From Hungatella sp. UBA3048 (GTDB taxonomy: Bacteria; Bacillota; Clostridia; Lachnospirales; Lachnospiraceae): a stretch of DNA of 64,000 bases. The position numbers and the translations under genes were made by a program. The stretch lies in assembly GCA_002367105.1 (NCBI GenBank), contig DFCS01000025.1:1-64000 (forward strand), written 5' to 3'. Below, in pieces: positions 17,246-25,794 of the stretch (position 1 is the stretch's first letter; every line of letters begins with the position of its first letter). The notes under the pieces are model-generated. The model was not told where the DNA came from. It ran no database searches and saw only the letters and a list, made by a program, of their open reading frames with translations.

Positions 17246-18259
17246 TTACTTCTCCTTTGCTTTGGCAAACAGGCATTGGAGGAGAATAAAAAATGCCAGC
17301 AGTGCCGCAATGGTGATCTTCGTCCACCAGGATGAAAGCGTCCCCTGGAAGGTGATGAATGTTTCTATGGTTCCCTTTATTAAAACCCCAAACAGGCTTC
17401 CAAACACATTTCCCACGCCTCCGGACAGCAGTGTCCCACCGATAACCGCCGATGCGATGGCTTCCATCTCAAAGCCCTTGGCCTGCTCCACAAAGCCCGC
17501 ACAGGTATTTAAGCAGAACAGAAATCCGCCTAATGCACATAAAAAGCCGTTAATGACATATACAAAAAGCTTCGTACGCTTTACATTTAACCCCATCATC
17601 AGTGCGGACTGCTCATTTCCGCCCACCGCGTAAATCGTCCGCCCGAACTTCGTATATTTTAATACCACAAAGACCAGCACCAGCACCGCCAGGGCGATGA
17701 TAACGCTTGGATAAAGAAAGGGATAGTTTACCACACCCTTTTTATTTACGGTTCCGCCGAGAAAGGTCAAATTGATTTTACTCTTTGCCCATTTTAAAAA
17801 CAGCTCATTTTTTACACTGATCATTTCCTGACTGATGATGGCCGTCATGCCTCTGGCAAAGAACATTCCCGCCAGGGTCACGATAAAAGGCTGTATTTTT
17901 AAGTAGGCAATAAAAAATCCCTGGACCAGGCCAAAGAAGATGCCCATAACCAGAACAGTCAAAAGGGCCGGAACCGCTCCGATTCCCTTTATTTCCATCA
18001 TCCAGGCCAGCATCATACAGGTAAGGGCCACCACAGAGCCAACGGAAATATCAATCCCCCCTGTGATCATGACCATGGTCATGCCAGCCGCAATCACGAT
18101 CAGGCCGGCATTGGAGATAAAAAGGTTTAAAAATACCTGGGGCTTTGCAAAGCCTTTTCCATTAAAGATTATGATTCCAGCTATGTACATTGTCACGAAA
18201 AGGGCAATGGTGATCATAAGCAGGAACATCTTTCCATCTGTCTTTCCTTTGTTCTTCAT
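17246..18259 (-). CDS. yjfF: Sugar ABC transporter permease, YjfF-like
   Basis: Inner-membrane permease of the RbsC/YjfF family, 337 residues with about nine to ten hydrophobic segments. Diagnostic blocks are GMTMVMITGGIDISVGSVVAL (about 58-77), IQPFIVTLAGMFFARGMT and GGTLLSGGVGNVFGS. It follows the YtfT-like permease with no gap. In E. coli the YtfQRT-YjfF set imports galactofuranose. Here the matching binding-protein gene is truncated (20981), so the transporter may need a binding protein from elsewhere or may not work. Confidence 0.88.
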   Translation of the reverse strand: MKNKGKTDGKMFLLMITIALFVTMYIAGIIIFNGKGFAKPQVFLNLFISNAGLIVIAAGMTMVMITGGIDISVGSVVALTCMMLAWMMEIKGIGAVPALLTVLVMGIFFGLVQGFFIAYLKIQPFIVTLAGMFFARGMTAIISQEMISVKNELFLKWAKSKINLTFLGGTVNKKGVVNYPFLYPSVIIALAVLVLVFVVLKYTKFGRTIYAVGGNEQSALMMGLNVKRTKLFVYVINGFLCALGGFLFCLNTCAGFVEQAKGFEMEAIASAVIGGTLLSGGVGNVFGSLFGVLIKGTIETFITFQGTLSSWWTKITIAALLAFFILLQCLFAKAKEK

Positions 18260-19315
18260 TTATGCCACCTTCTTTCCCGCTTCATGGCCTGTTTGGAACC
18301 TTTTTGCCATTTTTTTAAGCTCCGTTGACTGAAGGGCAACGATGATCACCACGACGATTGCCTTATAAACCGGGATCTGGTCCGGAGAGACCCCCATAGC
18401 ATATAAGGTGGTGCTCAAGGCCTGAATGGTATAAGCACCGATGACACTGCCAAGGAGGGAGAACTTACCGCCTCCCAGGCTGTTGCCCCCTAATGCTACC
18501 GCAAGGATCGCATCTAACTCCAGATTAAGCCCGATGTTGTTGGCGTCTGCCGAATAGATTCTCGAAGATGCCACCAGGCCGGATATACCGGCGCAAAGTC
18601 CGCAGAATACATAGGACAGAAAGATGATCCTGGAAGACTTGATCCCCATGAGCCTGGAAGCCCTGGAATTGATTCCTACCGTCTGGATATAAAGTCCCAG
18701 CGTTGTTTTTTTAAGCAAAACATAGGTAAGGATCACCACCAGCAGCGCCACAAATACAGGAGTCGGAACAGGAATCCCGGGAATGCTGGCTCCCAGCATT
18801 TTATAGGACTCCACCCGGATGTAGGTGATCTGCCCTCTGGTGATCAGCTGCGCCATACCCCGCCCTGCCGTAAACAGGATCAAGGTCGCCACCATGGGCT
18901 GGATCTTCATCTTCGCCACCAGAAGACCATTAAAGCAGCCGCATAACATACCTGCAAAAACCGCTGCCAGCACACCTAATATATAGGGATTCTGAAACTC
19001 ATTCACGGTCTGCAGACCGCCTGCCAGGATATAGCAGCAAACGGCTCCGGCCACAGACATGACCGCTCCCACGGAAATATCCGTCCCCCCGGAAGCCGCC
19101 ACTACCATGGTCATTCCCACAGACAGGATCACCAGATCACTGGCCCGGTTGATCACATCGATAATATATCCGTATAAAACACCGTTTTTTAATGTCACCT
19201 GAAAAAAAGTAGGCGTTTTCATAAGGTTTGACAACAGCACCAAAACAAGGCAGAACAGAGGCAGGAACAAGCGGGTTCCTGTCAGTTTTTTCACAAACAC
19301 GATCAGCTTATTCAT
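18260..19315 (-). CDS. ytfT: Sugar ABC transporter permease, YtfT-like
   Basis: Permease of the RbsC family. The ATG at 19315 (MNKLIVFVKKLTGTRLFLPL) is preferred to an upstream in-frame codon because a GGAGG site lies just before it; it overlaps the ATPase stop by 8 nt. The product of about 351 residues has blocks SVGMTMVVAASGGTDISVGA, GMLCGCFNGLLVAKMKIQP and ALGGNSLGGGKFSLLGSVIG. It is followed directly by the YjfF-like permease, giving a two-permease pore as in the E. coli galactofuranose system. Confidence 0.88.
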   Translation of the reverse strand: MNKLIVFVKKLTGTRLFLPLFCLVLVLLSNLMKTPTFFQVTLKNGVLYGYIIDVINRASDLVILSVGMTMVVAASGGTDISVGAVMSVAGAVCCYILAGGLQTVNEFQNPYILGVLAAVFAGMLCGCFNGLLVAKMKIQPMVATLILFTAGRGMAQLITRGQITYIRVESYKMLGASIPGIPVPTPVFVALLVVILTYVLLKKTTLGLYIQTVGINSRASRLMGIKSSRIIFLSYVFCGLCAGISGLVASSRIYSADANNIGLNLELDAILAVALGGNSLGGGKFSLLGSVIGAYTIQALSTTLYAMGVSPDQIPVYKAIVVVIIVALQSTELKKMAKRFQTGHEAGKKVA

Positions 19316-20828
19316 CTCCTCCACCTCCTGCAATCGCCTTCATAATGTTATTCTGGTCAAGCTCGCCTTCTTCCAGTTCCCCCACCTTCTGCCCATCCCG
19401 GAGCACGGCCATGCGGCTGCAGGTACGCAGCATTTCCTCTACCTCCGAGGAAATAAACATGACGGACTTGCCCTCCTCTGAAAGCTTTACTACCAATTTC
19501 TGAATCTCTGTCTTGGTACCGACATCGATCCCTCTGGTGGGTTCATCCAATATGAGAAAATCCGGGTCCGTAAGGAGCCATCTTCCTAATATCACTTTCT
19601 GCTGGTTTCCTCCGCTCAAGCTTTTAACAGGAGTCTCCCTGCCAGCCGTCTTTATCTGTAAAAGCTCTATATACTTATCTGCAAGCTCCTCCTGCTCTTT
19701 TCTTCCGAAGGGCTGGAACATTCCCTTCTTTGCCTGAAGAGCCAGGATTAAATTATCCCGTACCGATAAATCCGACACGATCCCTTCCTCCTTCCGGTTT
19801 TCAGGAAGATACGCCATACCAGCCTTCATGGCATCAAGGGGCTCCGATACCGAAACCTGCCGGCCTTTTACCTTCAGCACCCCGCTGTCCGGTTTATCCG
19901 CTCCGTAGAGGCTCCTGGCAAGCTCCGAGCGACCGGATCCTAAAAGCCCGGTAAGGCCGATCACCTCTCCTTTACGGACTAAAAGGTCGTAAGGCTTTAT
20001 GGTTCCCTGCTTTCCGATTCCCTGTGCATCGATCACCAATTCCCCGGACCGTTCCTCTGCCTCTCCGCCTTTTTTAATGGCAGCCAGATCATCAAAATCT
20101 TTTCCCATCATCTTTGCTACCAGCTGTACTCTTGGCAGCTTTTCTGTTTCATACTCCCCTACCAGAGCCCCGTTTCTAAGAACGGTGATTTTATCGCAAA
20201 CCTCATATACCTGTTCCAGGAAATGAGTGACAAAGATGATTCCCACACCTTCCGATTTGAGGCGGTTCATCAGATGAAACAGCTTCTCCACCTCAATGTC
20301 ATCCAGAGAAGAAGTGGGCTCGTCAAGAATCAAAACCTTTGCAGACATATCCACAGCTCTGGCGATGGCAAACATCTGCTGCAAAGCGATGGAGTAATTC
20401 TCCAGGGCCCTTGTCACGTCAATATGGATATCCAGACTCTCCATCAGATCTTTCGCCTTCGTATTCATGGTTTTCCAGTCGATGATTCCAGCCCGCTTCG
20501 GCTCCCTGCCGATGAATAAATTTTCCGCAACAGATAAATTGGGACAGAGATTAACCTCCTGGTAGACCGTGCTGATCCCATGGGCCTGGGCCTCCTGGGG
20601 GGAATGGTTGATCATATTCCCCTTAAACCCGGCAATGGTAATTTCTCCTGATTCAAACTCCTCCACACCTGTCAGGACTTTAATAAGGGTGGACTTTCCT
20701 GCTCCGTTTTCCCCCATCAGCGCATGGATCTCTCCTCTTCTTAATGTAAAGTCTACATGATCAAGGGCCTGAACGCCTGGAAATGTTTTTGATATACTTC
20801 GCATGGCTAATACGATTTCATTGGGCAT
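19308..20828 (-). CDS. ytfR: Sugar ABC transporter ATP-binding protein, YtfR/RbsA-like
   Basis: A 506-residue protein with two ABC domains, as in monosaccharide importers. The first has Walker A MGENGAGKSTLIKVL (about 38-52) and Walker B KVLILDEPTSSLDD. Its signature region is divergent (ENYSIALQQMFAIARAV). The second domain has a loop GLLGSGRSELARSLYG in place of a standard Walker A, as is normal for this family, plus SGGNQQKVILGRWL and FLILDEPTRGIDVGT. It overlaps the YtfT-like gene. It is separated from ytfQ by a hairpin with a T-run, as is common between binding-protein and ATPase genes. Confidence 0.92.
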   Translation of the reverse strand: MPNEIVLAMRSISKTFPGVQALDHVDFTLRRGEIHALMGENGAGKSTLIKVLTGVEEFESGEITIAGFKGNMINHSPQEAQAHGISTVYQEVNLCPNLSVAENLFIGREPKRAGIIDWKTMNTKAKDLMESLDIHIDVTRALENYSIALQQMFAIARAVDMSAKVLILDEPTSSLDDIEVEKLFHLMNRLKSEGVGIIFVTHFLEQVYEVCDKITVLRNGALVGEYETEKLPRVQLVAKMMGKDFDDLAAIKKGGEAEERSGELVIDAQGIGKQGTIKPYDLLVRKGEVIGLTGLLGSGRSELARSLYGADKPDSGVLKVKGRQVSVSEPLDAMKAGMAYLPENRKEEGIVSDLSVRDNLILALQAKKGMFQPFGRKEQEELADKYIELLQIKTAGRETPVKSLSGGNQQKVILGRWLLTDPDFLILDEPTRGIDVGTKTEIQKLVVKLSEEGKSVMFISSEVEEMLRTCSRMAVLRDGQKVGELEEGELDQNNIMKAIAGGGGDE

Positions 20829-20880
20829 TAAATCCCTTCCTTTCTACCCCGTCCTGCTTAAACCGGCAAATTCAGGGATC

Positions 20881-20934
20881 AAAAAAGGTGCGGAGCGGAG
20901 GACTATAAACCTCCGTCCTCCATTCCCCTGCACC
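20881..20934 (-). terminator. Hairpin with T-run after ytfQ, probable partial terminator
   Basis: On the minus strand the GGTGC...GCACC stem (20934 to 20887, interrupted, containing GGAGGAC/GTCCTCC) is followed by six T (20886-20881). It would attenuate transcription between the ytfQ remnant and ytfR. Confidence 0.7.
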
Positions 20935-20980
20935 TGTTTATCCAGATTCATTTCTGCTTACGGCTCTAAAGCCCCGTGGA

Positions 20981-21785
20981 TCAATAGGCTCTCTTTGGTT
21001 TTTCCTGAGCCGCCGTATCAGCCGGATATACTCCTTCTTTTACATAGGCGATCTTATCTACGCTTCCACCCTTTTCCAGCTTCTGAATGATTTCAGCCAC
21101 ACGAGGGCCATGAAGCGGATTACATTCTACGGATACATTCATATCACCGGCAATCATGGAATCAAATGCAGCCGCAACCGCGTCAAAGGAAATGATGATG
21201 ATATCGCCCTTTGGCCCGCAGGTCTTTCCTGCTGCCTTGATGGCATCAATGGCTCCAAATGCCATGTTATCATTTTCAGCGATCACTACATCAATATCAT
21301 TATAGGTCTTAAGGAAGGATTCCATTACCTCCTGTCCCTTTGCCTGAGTAAATTCTCCTGTCTGCCGCTCTAACATCTTCCACTTGGGATGATCTTTCAT
21401 CTTTTCTTCCACACCGTCGGTACGTCCGATCTGGGCAGAAGAACCGATGGTTCCCTGCAGGGTTACGATGTTGATGTCATCGTCCGTACGGTTATTATTC
21501 TTTAAGTACTTATCAAGCCATGCCACTGCGTCATAGCCTTCCTGAAGGAAATTGGAGCCAACCCATGCAGTATAGAGGGAATCGTCAGAAACATCGATCA
21601 TACGGTCAACGATGATGACCGGGATTCCCGCATCCTTTGCTTCCTGCAAAACAGTATCCCAGCCTGTTTCCGTGACCGGTGCGATCACAATATAATCCAC
21701 ATCCTGCTGAATAAAGTTGCGGACCGCCTTTAACTGGTTTTCCTGCTTCTGCTGCGCATCATCAAATATCAGCTTGTACCTATTG
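20981..21785 (-). pseudogene. ytfQ: Truncated sugar-binding protein gene, YtfQ-like, lacking its 5' end
   Basis: The frame encodes the body of a YtfQ-type (galactofuranose) periplasmic-binding protein: IFDDAQQKQENQLKAVRNFI, DYIVIAPVTETGWDTVLQEA, ENDNMAFGAIDAIKAAG. Family homology starts abruptly at about YKLIFDDAQQ near 21780. The signal peptide, lipobox and the first roughly 60 residues of the mature domain are missing. Bases upstream of that point belong to an antiterminator gene read in another frame. The apparent upstream ATG at 21811 lies inside the antiterminator sequence. Without an export signal the product cannot serve as a binding protein. The cause is most simply a deletion that joined two genes. 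Confidence 0.88.
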
Positions 21786-22445
21786 CTTATTCTGCAGCAT
21801 TCGCTGGGCAAAAAAACGGATGTGGGTCACAAAACGCCTGTAATCCCAGGACTCTGTATCCAGCCTGATCTGAAAGGACGCCTCTACTATATCCACAATG
21901 TCTTTAATAACTTCCGTAATTATCCCCAAATCATCGGTTTCTTTACGGTTTAATTGTCCATAAACAAAATGAAACGCCAGGAACATGGCTTCATCCTCTT
22001 CCATGGAAATATCCAGCCTTCTCCGTATTAAGTCAACCGCATACTGGCCCACTTGAAATTCATTGGGATAAAACCGCTTTCCCTCCCAAAGCATGGCATT
22101 GCGGAGGATGGTTCCGTTTTTATAACGGTCTACCGCACCGGCAATATGGTCGCACACCGGAAGAATGATCCGGGTATCCAGCTGCATTCCAAACTCACTT
22201 TTGGCGTAATCAACAGCCTGCTCACTGATATCCCAGTATTCCTGGGGAAGCTTTGCGAAATACTCTTCAAAGTGCCGGGCATCCCGCTTATCATTCTGTA
22301 CAAATATCCGCTCCACCAGCTTCCAGTCCACCTCATCGCCCCTTTTCTTTCCAAAGCCAATGGATTTACCCTTCAGTATGATTTCTTTCCCCTCGGTATT
22401 ATAAGCAGATACCATGTTATTGTTCAAAACTTTTTCAATTTTCAT
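21780..22445 (-). pseudogene. BglG/LicT-type transcriptional antiterminator, truncated in PRD2
   Basis: Start at 22445 (MKIEKVLNNNMVSAYNTEGK) has GGAAGGG upstream. The RNA-binding CAT domain spans about residues 1-55. PRD1 (about 65-165) has a conserved DHIAGAVDRYKNG region and PRD2 begins near 172 with the conserved FHFVYGQLNR stretch just before it. The frame stops at 221 residues, where intact relatives run to about 275-280, so roughly the last half of PRD2 is lost at the junction with ytfQ. The 5' leader still has an intact RNA antiterminator and terminator. Loss of PRD2 would remove part of the PTS phosphorylation control, so activity is uncertain. Confidence 0.85.
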
Positions 22446-22462
22446 ATGCCCTTCCAGTAATA

Positions 22463-22548
22463 AAAAAAGACAAGCTACGAGGACCATCACATAACTGGAA
22501 TATGTGATAACAACCCTGTAGACCTTGCCTGCCTTACCAGTCACAAAC
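22463..22548 (-). promoter_or_regulatory. Ribonucleic antiterminator (RAT) and overlapping terminator in the antiterminator gene leader
   Basis: On the minus strand 22547-22520 matches the BglG-family RAT (TTTGTGACTGGTAAGGCAGG followed by CAAGGTCT). Its 3' part pairs with 22483-22471 to form an interrupted terminator stem, with an inner ATCACATA/TATGTGAT hairpin, followed by TTTTTTT (22468-22462). Autogenous antitermination is the expected logic. Confidence 0.85.
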
Positions 22549-22570
22549 TACACATCTATTTTCTAAACGC

Positions 22571-22599
22571 AGTATATCACGGATCTATGCAGAAGTCTA
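22571..22599 (-). promoter_or_regulatory. Promoter of the truncated antiterminator gene
   Basis: Minus-strand -35 TAGACT (22594-22599) and -10 TATACT (22571-22576), spacer 17 bp, about 20 bp before the RAT element. Confidence 0.65.
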
Positions 22600-22630
22600 T
22601 TTGTAAATTTGTTTAATATAATAAATATTT

Positions 22631-22693
22631 TTGTGCAATATGCACAATATAGAATGCTGTTTTCTGCCTTGTTACGGCCAAAAACAGCATTCT
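22631..22693. terminator. Palindrome and 13-bp hairpin downstream of the EIIC remnant
   Basis: AGAATGCTGTTTT (22651-22663) pairs perfectly with 22681-22693. It lies 8 nt past the stop of the minus-strand EIIC remnant and is probably the old operon terminator, though the T-run is weak. Beside it TTGTGCA-ATA-TGCACAA (22631-22647) is a perfect 17-bp palindrome that could be a protein-binding site. Confidence 0.6.
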
Positions 22694-22701
22694 CTATTAT
22701 T

Positions 22702-22908
22702 TTATAGCTTCAAATACATGACTGCAAAGAATCCGACGATAAAGAATGGCACCAGAGTCTTTTTTCCGATAACCGACAAAGTGATGGCAAAACCAAGAGC
22801 CGGATCACTGGGAACATTTCCCCCCGGCGTAGACGTAACCCCTAAATAAACCAACTGAAGCCCTGCCCCAATCTTCATAGCAAGCGCCATATTCCCGGTG
22901 AGCATCAT
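22702..22908 (-). pseudogene. Remnant of a mannose/sorbose-family PTS EIIC gene
   Basis: The 68-codon frame contains MKIGAGLQLVYLGVTSTPGG and NVPSDPALGFA, the N-terminal hallmark of PTS EIIC of the mannose-fructose-sorbose family. It then passes directly to a tail-like segment (LVPFFIVGFFAVMYLKL) and stops. Family members are about 250-270 residues, so most of the protein is missing by internal deletion. The upstream side also lacks the first transmembrane region and a ribosome binding site. It is close to the truncated antiterminator, suggesting loss of a whole PTS locus. Confidence 0.75.
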
Positions 22909-23013
22909 TCTCTATTCACATTCATAGGATGGTACAACAGGACAGGACTTAATGCTGCCGGATAACCTGACATACGGTCCTGGAGGTTGTATCCGAAAGG
23001 AGGACACACAGCA

Positions 23014-24498
23014 ATGGAGGAACTAAACGAAACTGCAAACAGTCAGGTGTGGAACTTTTATTCCGCGCCCTGCCTTCACCCAATGAAGGTTAAAATTAAT
23101 GTTGACAGACCAGGAACCGCTCCCGGTTATCTGTTTGCCGCACCATATACAGGGTTTGGGGAAACCTTAATCGGACAAACGGGTTCCCTGATTATGGATC
23201 AGACCGGCGATCCGATCTGGTTTCGGCCCCTTAAAAGCCGGTATCAGCAGAACACTGATTTTAAGGTACAAAGATATAAAGGAAAACCAGTCCTCACGAT
23301 GTGGCAGGGCACCATTTCCGGAACCCAGACCGAAGATCCCAACCTGCCTGACGGAGACCCGGAACCGGGCGCTTATTTTCAGATATTAGACCAGAATTAT
23401 AATGTAATTAAAAAACTGAAGGCAAAGAAAGGGTTTACCTCTGACGTTCACGAATTTACTATCACCAAACGAAATACTGCATTATTTACCGCAATAAAAC
23501 AGGTACCGGCAGATTTAACCAGGTATGGCGGTCCGGCAGACGGTTATATAGACAATTACTCCATTCAGGAGGTTGATCCGGAAACCGGCAAGCTTCTGTT
23601 CTTTTGGAATGTTCTGACCCACGTTGACCCGGCTGACTCCTTGGTTCCTGCATCTTCCGCCCCGGCATCCAATAACATCTGGGATTGCTATCATGTTAAT
23701 TCTGTGGAAGAGGGACCGGACGATACGCTTTTGATCAGCATGCGCAATATGTGGGCTATTTACCAGATCGATAAGCAGACAGGAGAAATCCTATGGCAGC
23801 TGGGCGGAAAAAAGAGTGATTTCACTTTTGGCCCAAACGCAACATTTTCATGGCAGCATGACGCCCGGCACAGGTCCGGCGACAGAATCAGTTTGTTCGA
23901 CGATGCCTGCTGCGCTTCACAAAGCTCACCGCCAGATAATGTTGCCCGAGGACTGATCCTTGAGCTTGACTTTATTGACATGACGGCAACGGTATCAAGA
24001 ACTTATTACCATGATCCGCTTTTATTCGTCGCCAGCCAGGGAAATGTCCAGCAATTGCCAGGCTGCAACCAGTTGGTAGGGTGGGGACAGGAATCCTATC
24101 TTTCCGAATTCAAATATGCGGGCAACACGGCTGCGGATCCGTCAGTGAATTTCATATATGATATGGAGTATCCCGGTGATAACATCTCTTACCGGGCATT
24201 CAAATATTGTTGGAAGGGGACTCCTGCCTGTCCGCCTGATATAGCAGTATCTTTGTCTCCTCCCAATGCAGTTGTGTATGCATCCTGGAATGGTTCGACG
24301 GAAACAGCCGCCTGGCGGGTGCTCTCCGGCCCTGCCCCGGATTCTCTGGACATTGATATTTGCAGCACTCCCCGCACAGGATTCGAAACAAAAATAACAT
24401 TACCGTCTTTGGGACCATATTTTCAGGTAAAGGCATTGGATGCCTGCGGCAATAAAATAGGTAAATCAAAGATTGTCTGCCTGGATTACGAGATATAG
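23014..24498 (+). CDS. Arylsulfotransferase (ASST)-like protein
   Basis: Predicted beta-propeller protein of the arylsulfotransferase family, about 494 residues. The ATG at 23014 has AAAGGAGG 10 nt upstream and is preferred to a TTG at 22987. Recognisable blocks include GYLFAAPYTG, SLIMDQTGDPIWFRP, SDVHEFTITKRNTALF, VNSVEEGPDDTLLISMRNMW and GEILWQLGGKKSDFT followed by SWQHDARH. The His in the last block and in the DVHEF segment match conserved His positions in the family. The layout resembles the fungal/actinobacterial ASST_2 group more than the enterobacterial AssT. No signal peptide is visible. It stands alone on the plus strand among decayed genes, consistent with horizontal gain. Catalysis of sulfuryl transfer between phenols is inferred only. 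Confidence 0.8.
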   Translation: MEELNETANSQVWNFYSAPCLHPMKVKINVDRPGTAPGYLFAAPYTGFGETLIGQTGSLIMDQTGDPIWFRPLKSRYQQNTDFKVQRYKGKPVLTMWQGTISGTQTEDPNLPDGDPEPGAYFQILDQNYNVIKKLKAKKGFTSDVHEFTITKRNTALFTAIKQVPADLTRYGGPADGYIDNYSIQEVDPETGKLLFFWNVLTHVDPADSLVPASSAPASNNIWDCYHVNSVEEGPDDTLLISMRNMWAIYQIDKQTGEILWQLGGKKSDFTFGPNATFSWQHDARHRSGDRISLFDDACCASQSSPPDNVARGLILELDFIDMTATVSRTYYHDPLLFVASQGNVQQLPGCNQLVGWGQESYLSEFKYAGNTAADPSVNFIYDMEYPGDNISYRAFKYCWKGTPACPPDIAVSLSPPNAVVYASWNGSTETAAWRVLSGPAPDSLDIDICSTPRTGFETKITLPSLGPYFQVKALDACGNKIGKSKIVCLDYEI

Positions 24499-24700
24499 CG
24501 ACTAAATTTCACATGATAAGCCTTATACACAGAAGCAGGGAGGTTGCAAAACGAACTTATGCAATCTCCCTCTGCCATCTGAATATTCTGCTTTTCAAAT
24601 TTCAGCCCTAATCCCTTAATAGTAACCTGAAATTCATCTGCAATTCTTCCACCAGCTAGTATAAACCTGGATTCTGCACTTGGATCATCTATAGAAATTT
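24488..24700 (-). pseudogene. Start-less reading frame, possible gene remnant
   Basis: On the minus strand, convergent with the arylsulfotransferase-like gene, a 71-codon frame without ATG reads protein-like: DDPSAESRFILAGGRIADEF, then FQVTIKGLGLKFEKQN and MAEGDCISSF, ending at 24488. I do not recognise the family. An alternative for part of it is a plus-strand terminator: 24537-24548 and 24560-24571 form a 12-bp stem just after the arylsulfotransferase stop, though without a T-run. Confidence 0.35.
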
Positions 24701-24735
24701 TCTATTAATGTACTTTATATATAGCATATTTCAAT

Positions 24736-24764
24736 TTGACTAATGTATATAGCTACGGCATAAT
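24736..24764 (+). promoter_or_regulatory. Promoter of the NIL-type ABC operon
   Basis: Plus-strand -35 TTGACT (24736-24741) and -10 CATAAT (24759-24764) with a 17-bp spacer, about 65 bp before the first gene. No S-box or T-box leader is seen between them, unlike many methionine transporter operons. Confidence 0.65.
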
Positions 24765-24831
24765 AAAATAGGTTTAGATTGAAACAGCAGTCTGATACAT
24801 AATAATCAACATTTACAGATTGGGTGCAGCC

Positions 24832-25794
24832 GTGATAGAAATAAAAAACATAAGTAAAACCTTTGGAAACCTGCAAGTTTTAAAAGATATCAGTCTGACC
24901 ATAGAAGACGGAGAGGCATATGGGCTGGTAGGACCAAGCGGAGTTGGAAAATCTACACTTTTAAATTGTCTGGCCGGACTGGATTTTTATGAGTCCGGCT
25001 CTATTATTGTAGACGGTGTGTGTCTGGAGTCCCTGGGAGAGAAGCAAGCAAGGCTTTTCCGTAAAAATATGGGGATGATTTTCCAGAACTTTTCCCTGGT
25101 GAGCAGAAAAAATGTATACCAAAACATTGCCCTTCCAATGGAATGCTGGAAGATTCCAAGATCCGATATCAAAAAAAGGGTTTATGAGCTGGCAGAGATG
25201 GTAGGATTACAGGACAAGCTAAAGGCCAGGCCTTCAGAGTTAAGCGGTGGGCAAAAGCAGAGGGTCGCCATTGCCCGGGCTCTGACCATGAACCCCAGAT
25301 ACATACTTTCCGATGAAAGTACCTCTTCCCTGGACCCCAGCATCACCGCCTCTATTTTAAATCTTCTGGATAAGATACGAAAAGAAACGGGCATCACCCT
25401 TATCATGGTTACCCATGAAATGCCGGTAGTGCAGCAGTTTTGCAATAAAATGACAATTATGGAGGCCGGAAAAGCAGTAGTCTCCGGAAATGTAAGAGAG
25501 CTTTTCTTTCAAAAGCCCCCTGCCCTGCAAAAGCTTCTAGGGATGAGGGAAGGAGAAATGATTCCCGGGTCAGGAATCAATCTCATATTTGAGCTTTCCT
25601 TTGATTCCCTGCTGTGGGAGCTTGGGAAATTGCTGGAAAGACCTTATACCATGGTGGATTCCGACTTTTTTGAATTCCAGAACCAGAAGCATGGCAATGT
25701 AACTATAAATATAAATGCAGAAGATTTGCCCGTTTGTGAGAACTATCTCCAATCCCGCGGCATCGTTTACCGGACCGAGAGGAGGGCACTTTGA
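24832..25794 (+). CDS. MetN-like ABC transporter ATP-binding protein with NIL-type C-terminus
   Basis: ATPase of a MetNIQ-type importer, about 320 residues. The GTG at 24832 (VIEIKNISKTFG) is preferred over a TTG at 24820 by homology; neither has a strong ribosome binding site. Walker A is GPSGVGKSTLL (about 37-47), the Q-loop IFQNFSLV, the signature LSGGQKQRVAIARAL (about 136-150) and Walker B YILSDESTSSLDP, which has Ser where most have Ala or Pro. Residues from about 245 form a NIL-like ligand-binding domain. Its stop overlaps the permease ATG. The substrate may be methionine or another small compound. Confidence 0.85.
   Translation: MIEIKNISKTFGNLQVLKDISLTIEDGEAYGLVGPSGVGKSTLLNCLAGLDFYESGSIIVDGVCLESLGEKQARLFRKNMGMIFQNFSLVSRKNVYQNIALPMECWKIPRSDIKKRVYELAEMVGLQDKLKARPSELSGGQKQRVAIARALTMNPRYILSDESTSSLDPSITASILNLLDKIRKETGITLIMVTHEMPVVQQFCNKMTIMEAGKAVVSGNVRELFFQKPPALQKLLGMREGEMIPGSGINLIFELSFDSLLWELGKLLERPYTMVDSDFFEFQNQKHGNVTININAEDLPVCENYLQSRGIVYRTERRAL

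Noticed and set aside
17107..17310. Minus-strand ORF of 67 codons after the sugar permease
   Set aside because: It overlaps the permease 3' end and a terminator stem and is rich in frame-shadow composition.
22987..23013. TTG start nine codons upstream for the arylsulfotransferase-like gene
   Set aside because: The AAAGGAGG site lies inside this stretch and is correctly placed for the ATG at 23014.
24499..24831. SAM (S-box) riboswitch or T-box before the MetN-like gene
   Set aside because: No S-box core, T-box sequence or leader terminator is seen between the promoter at 24736 and the gene.
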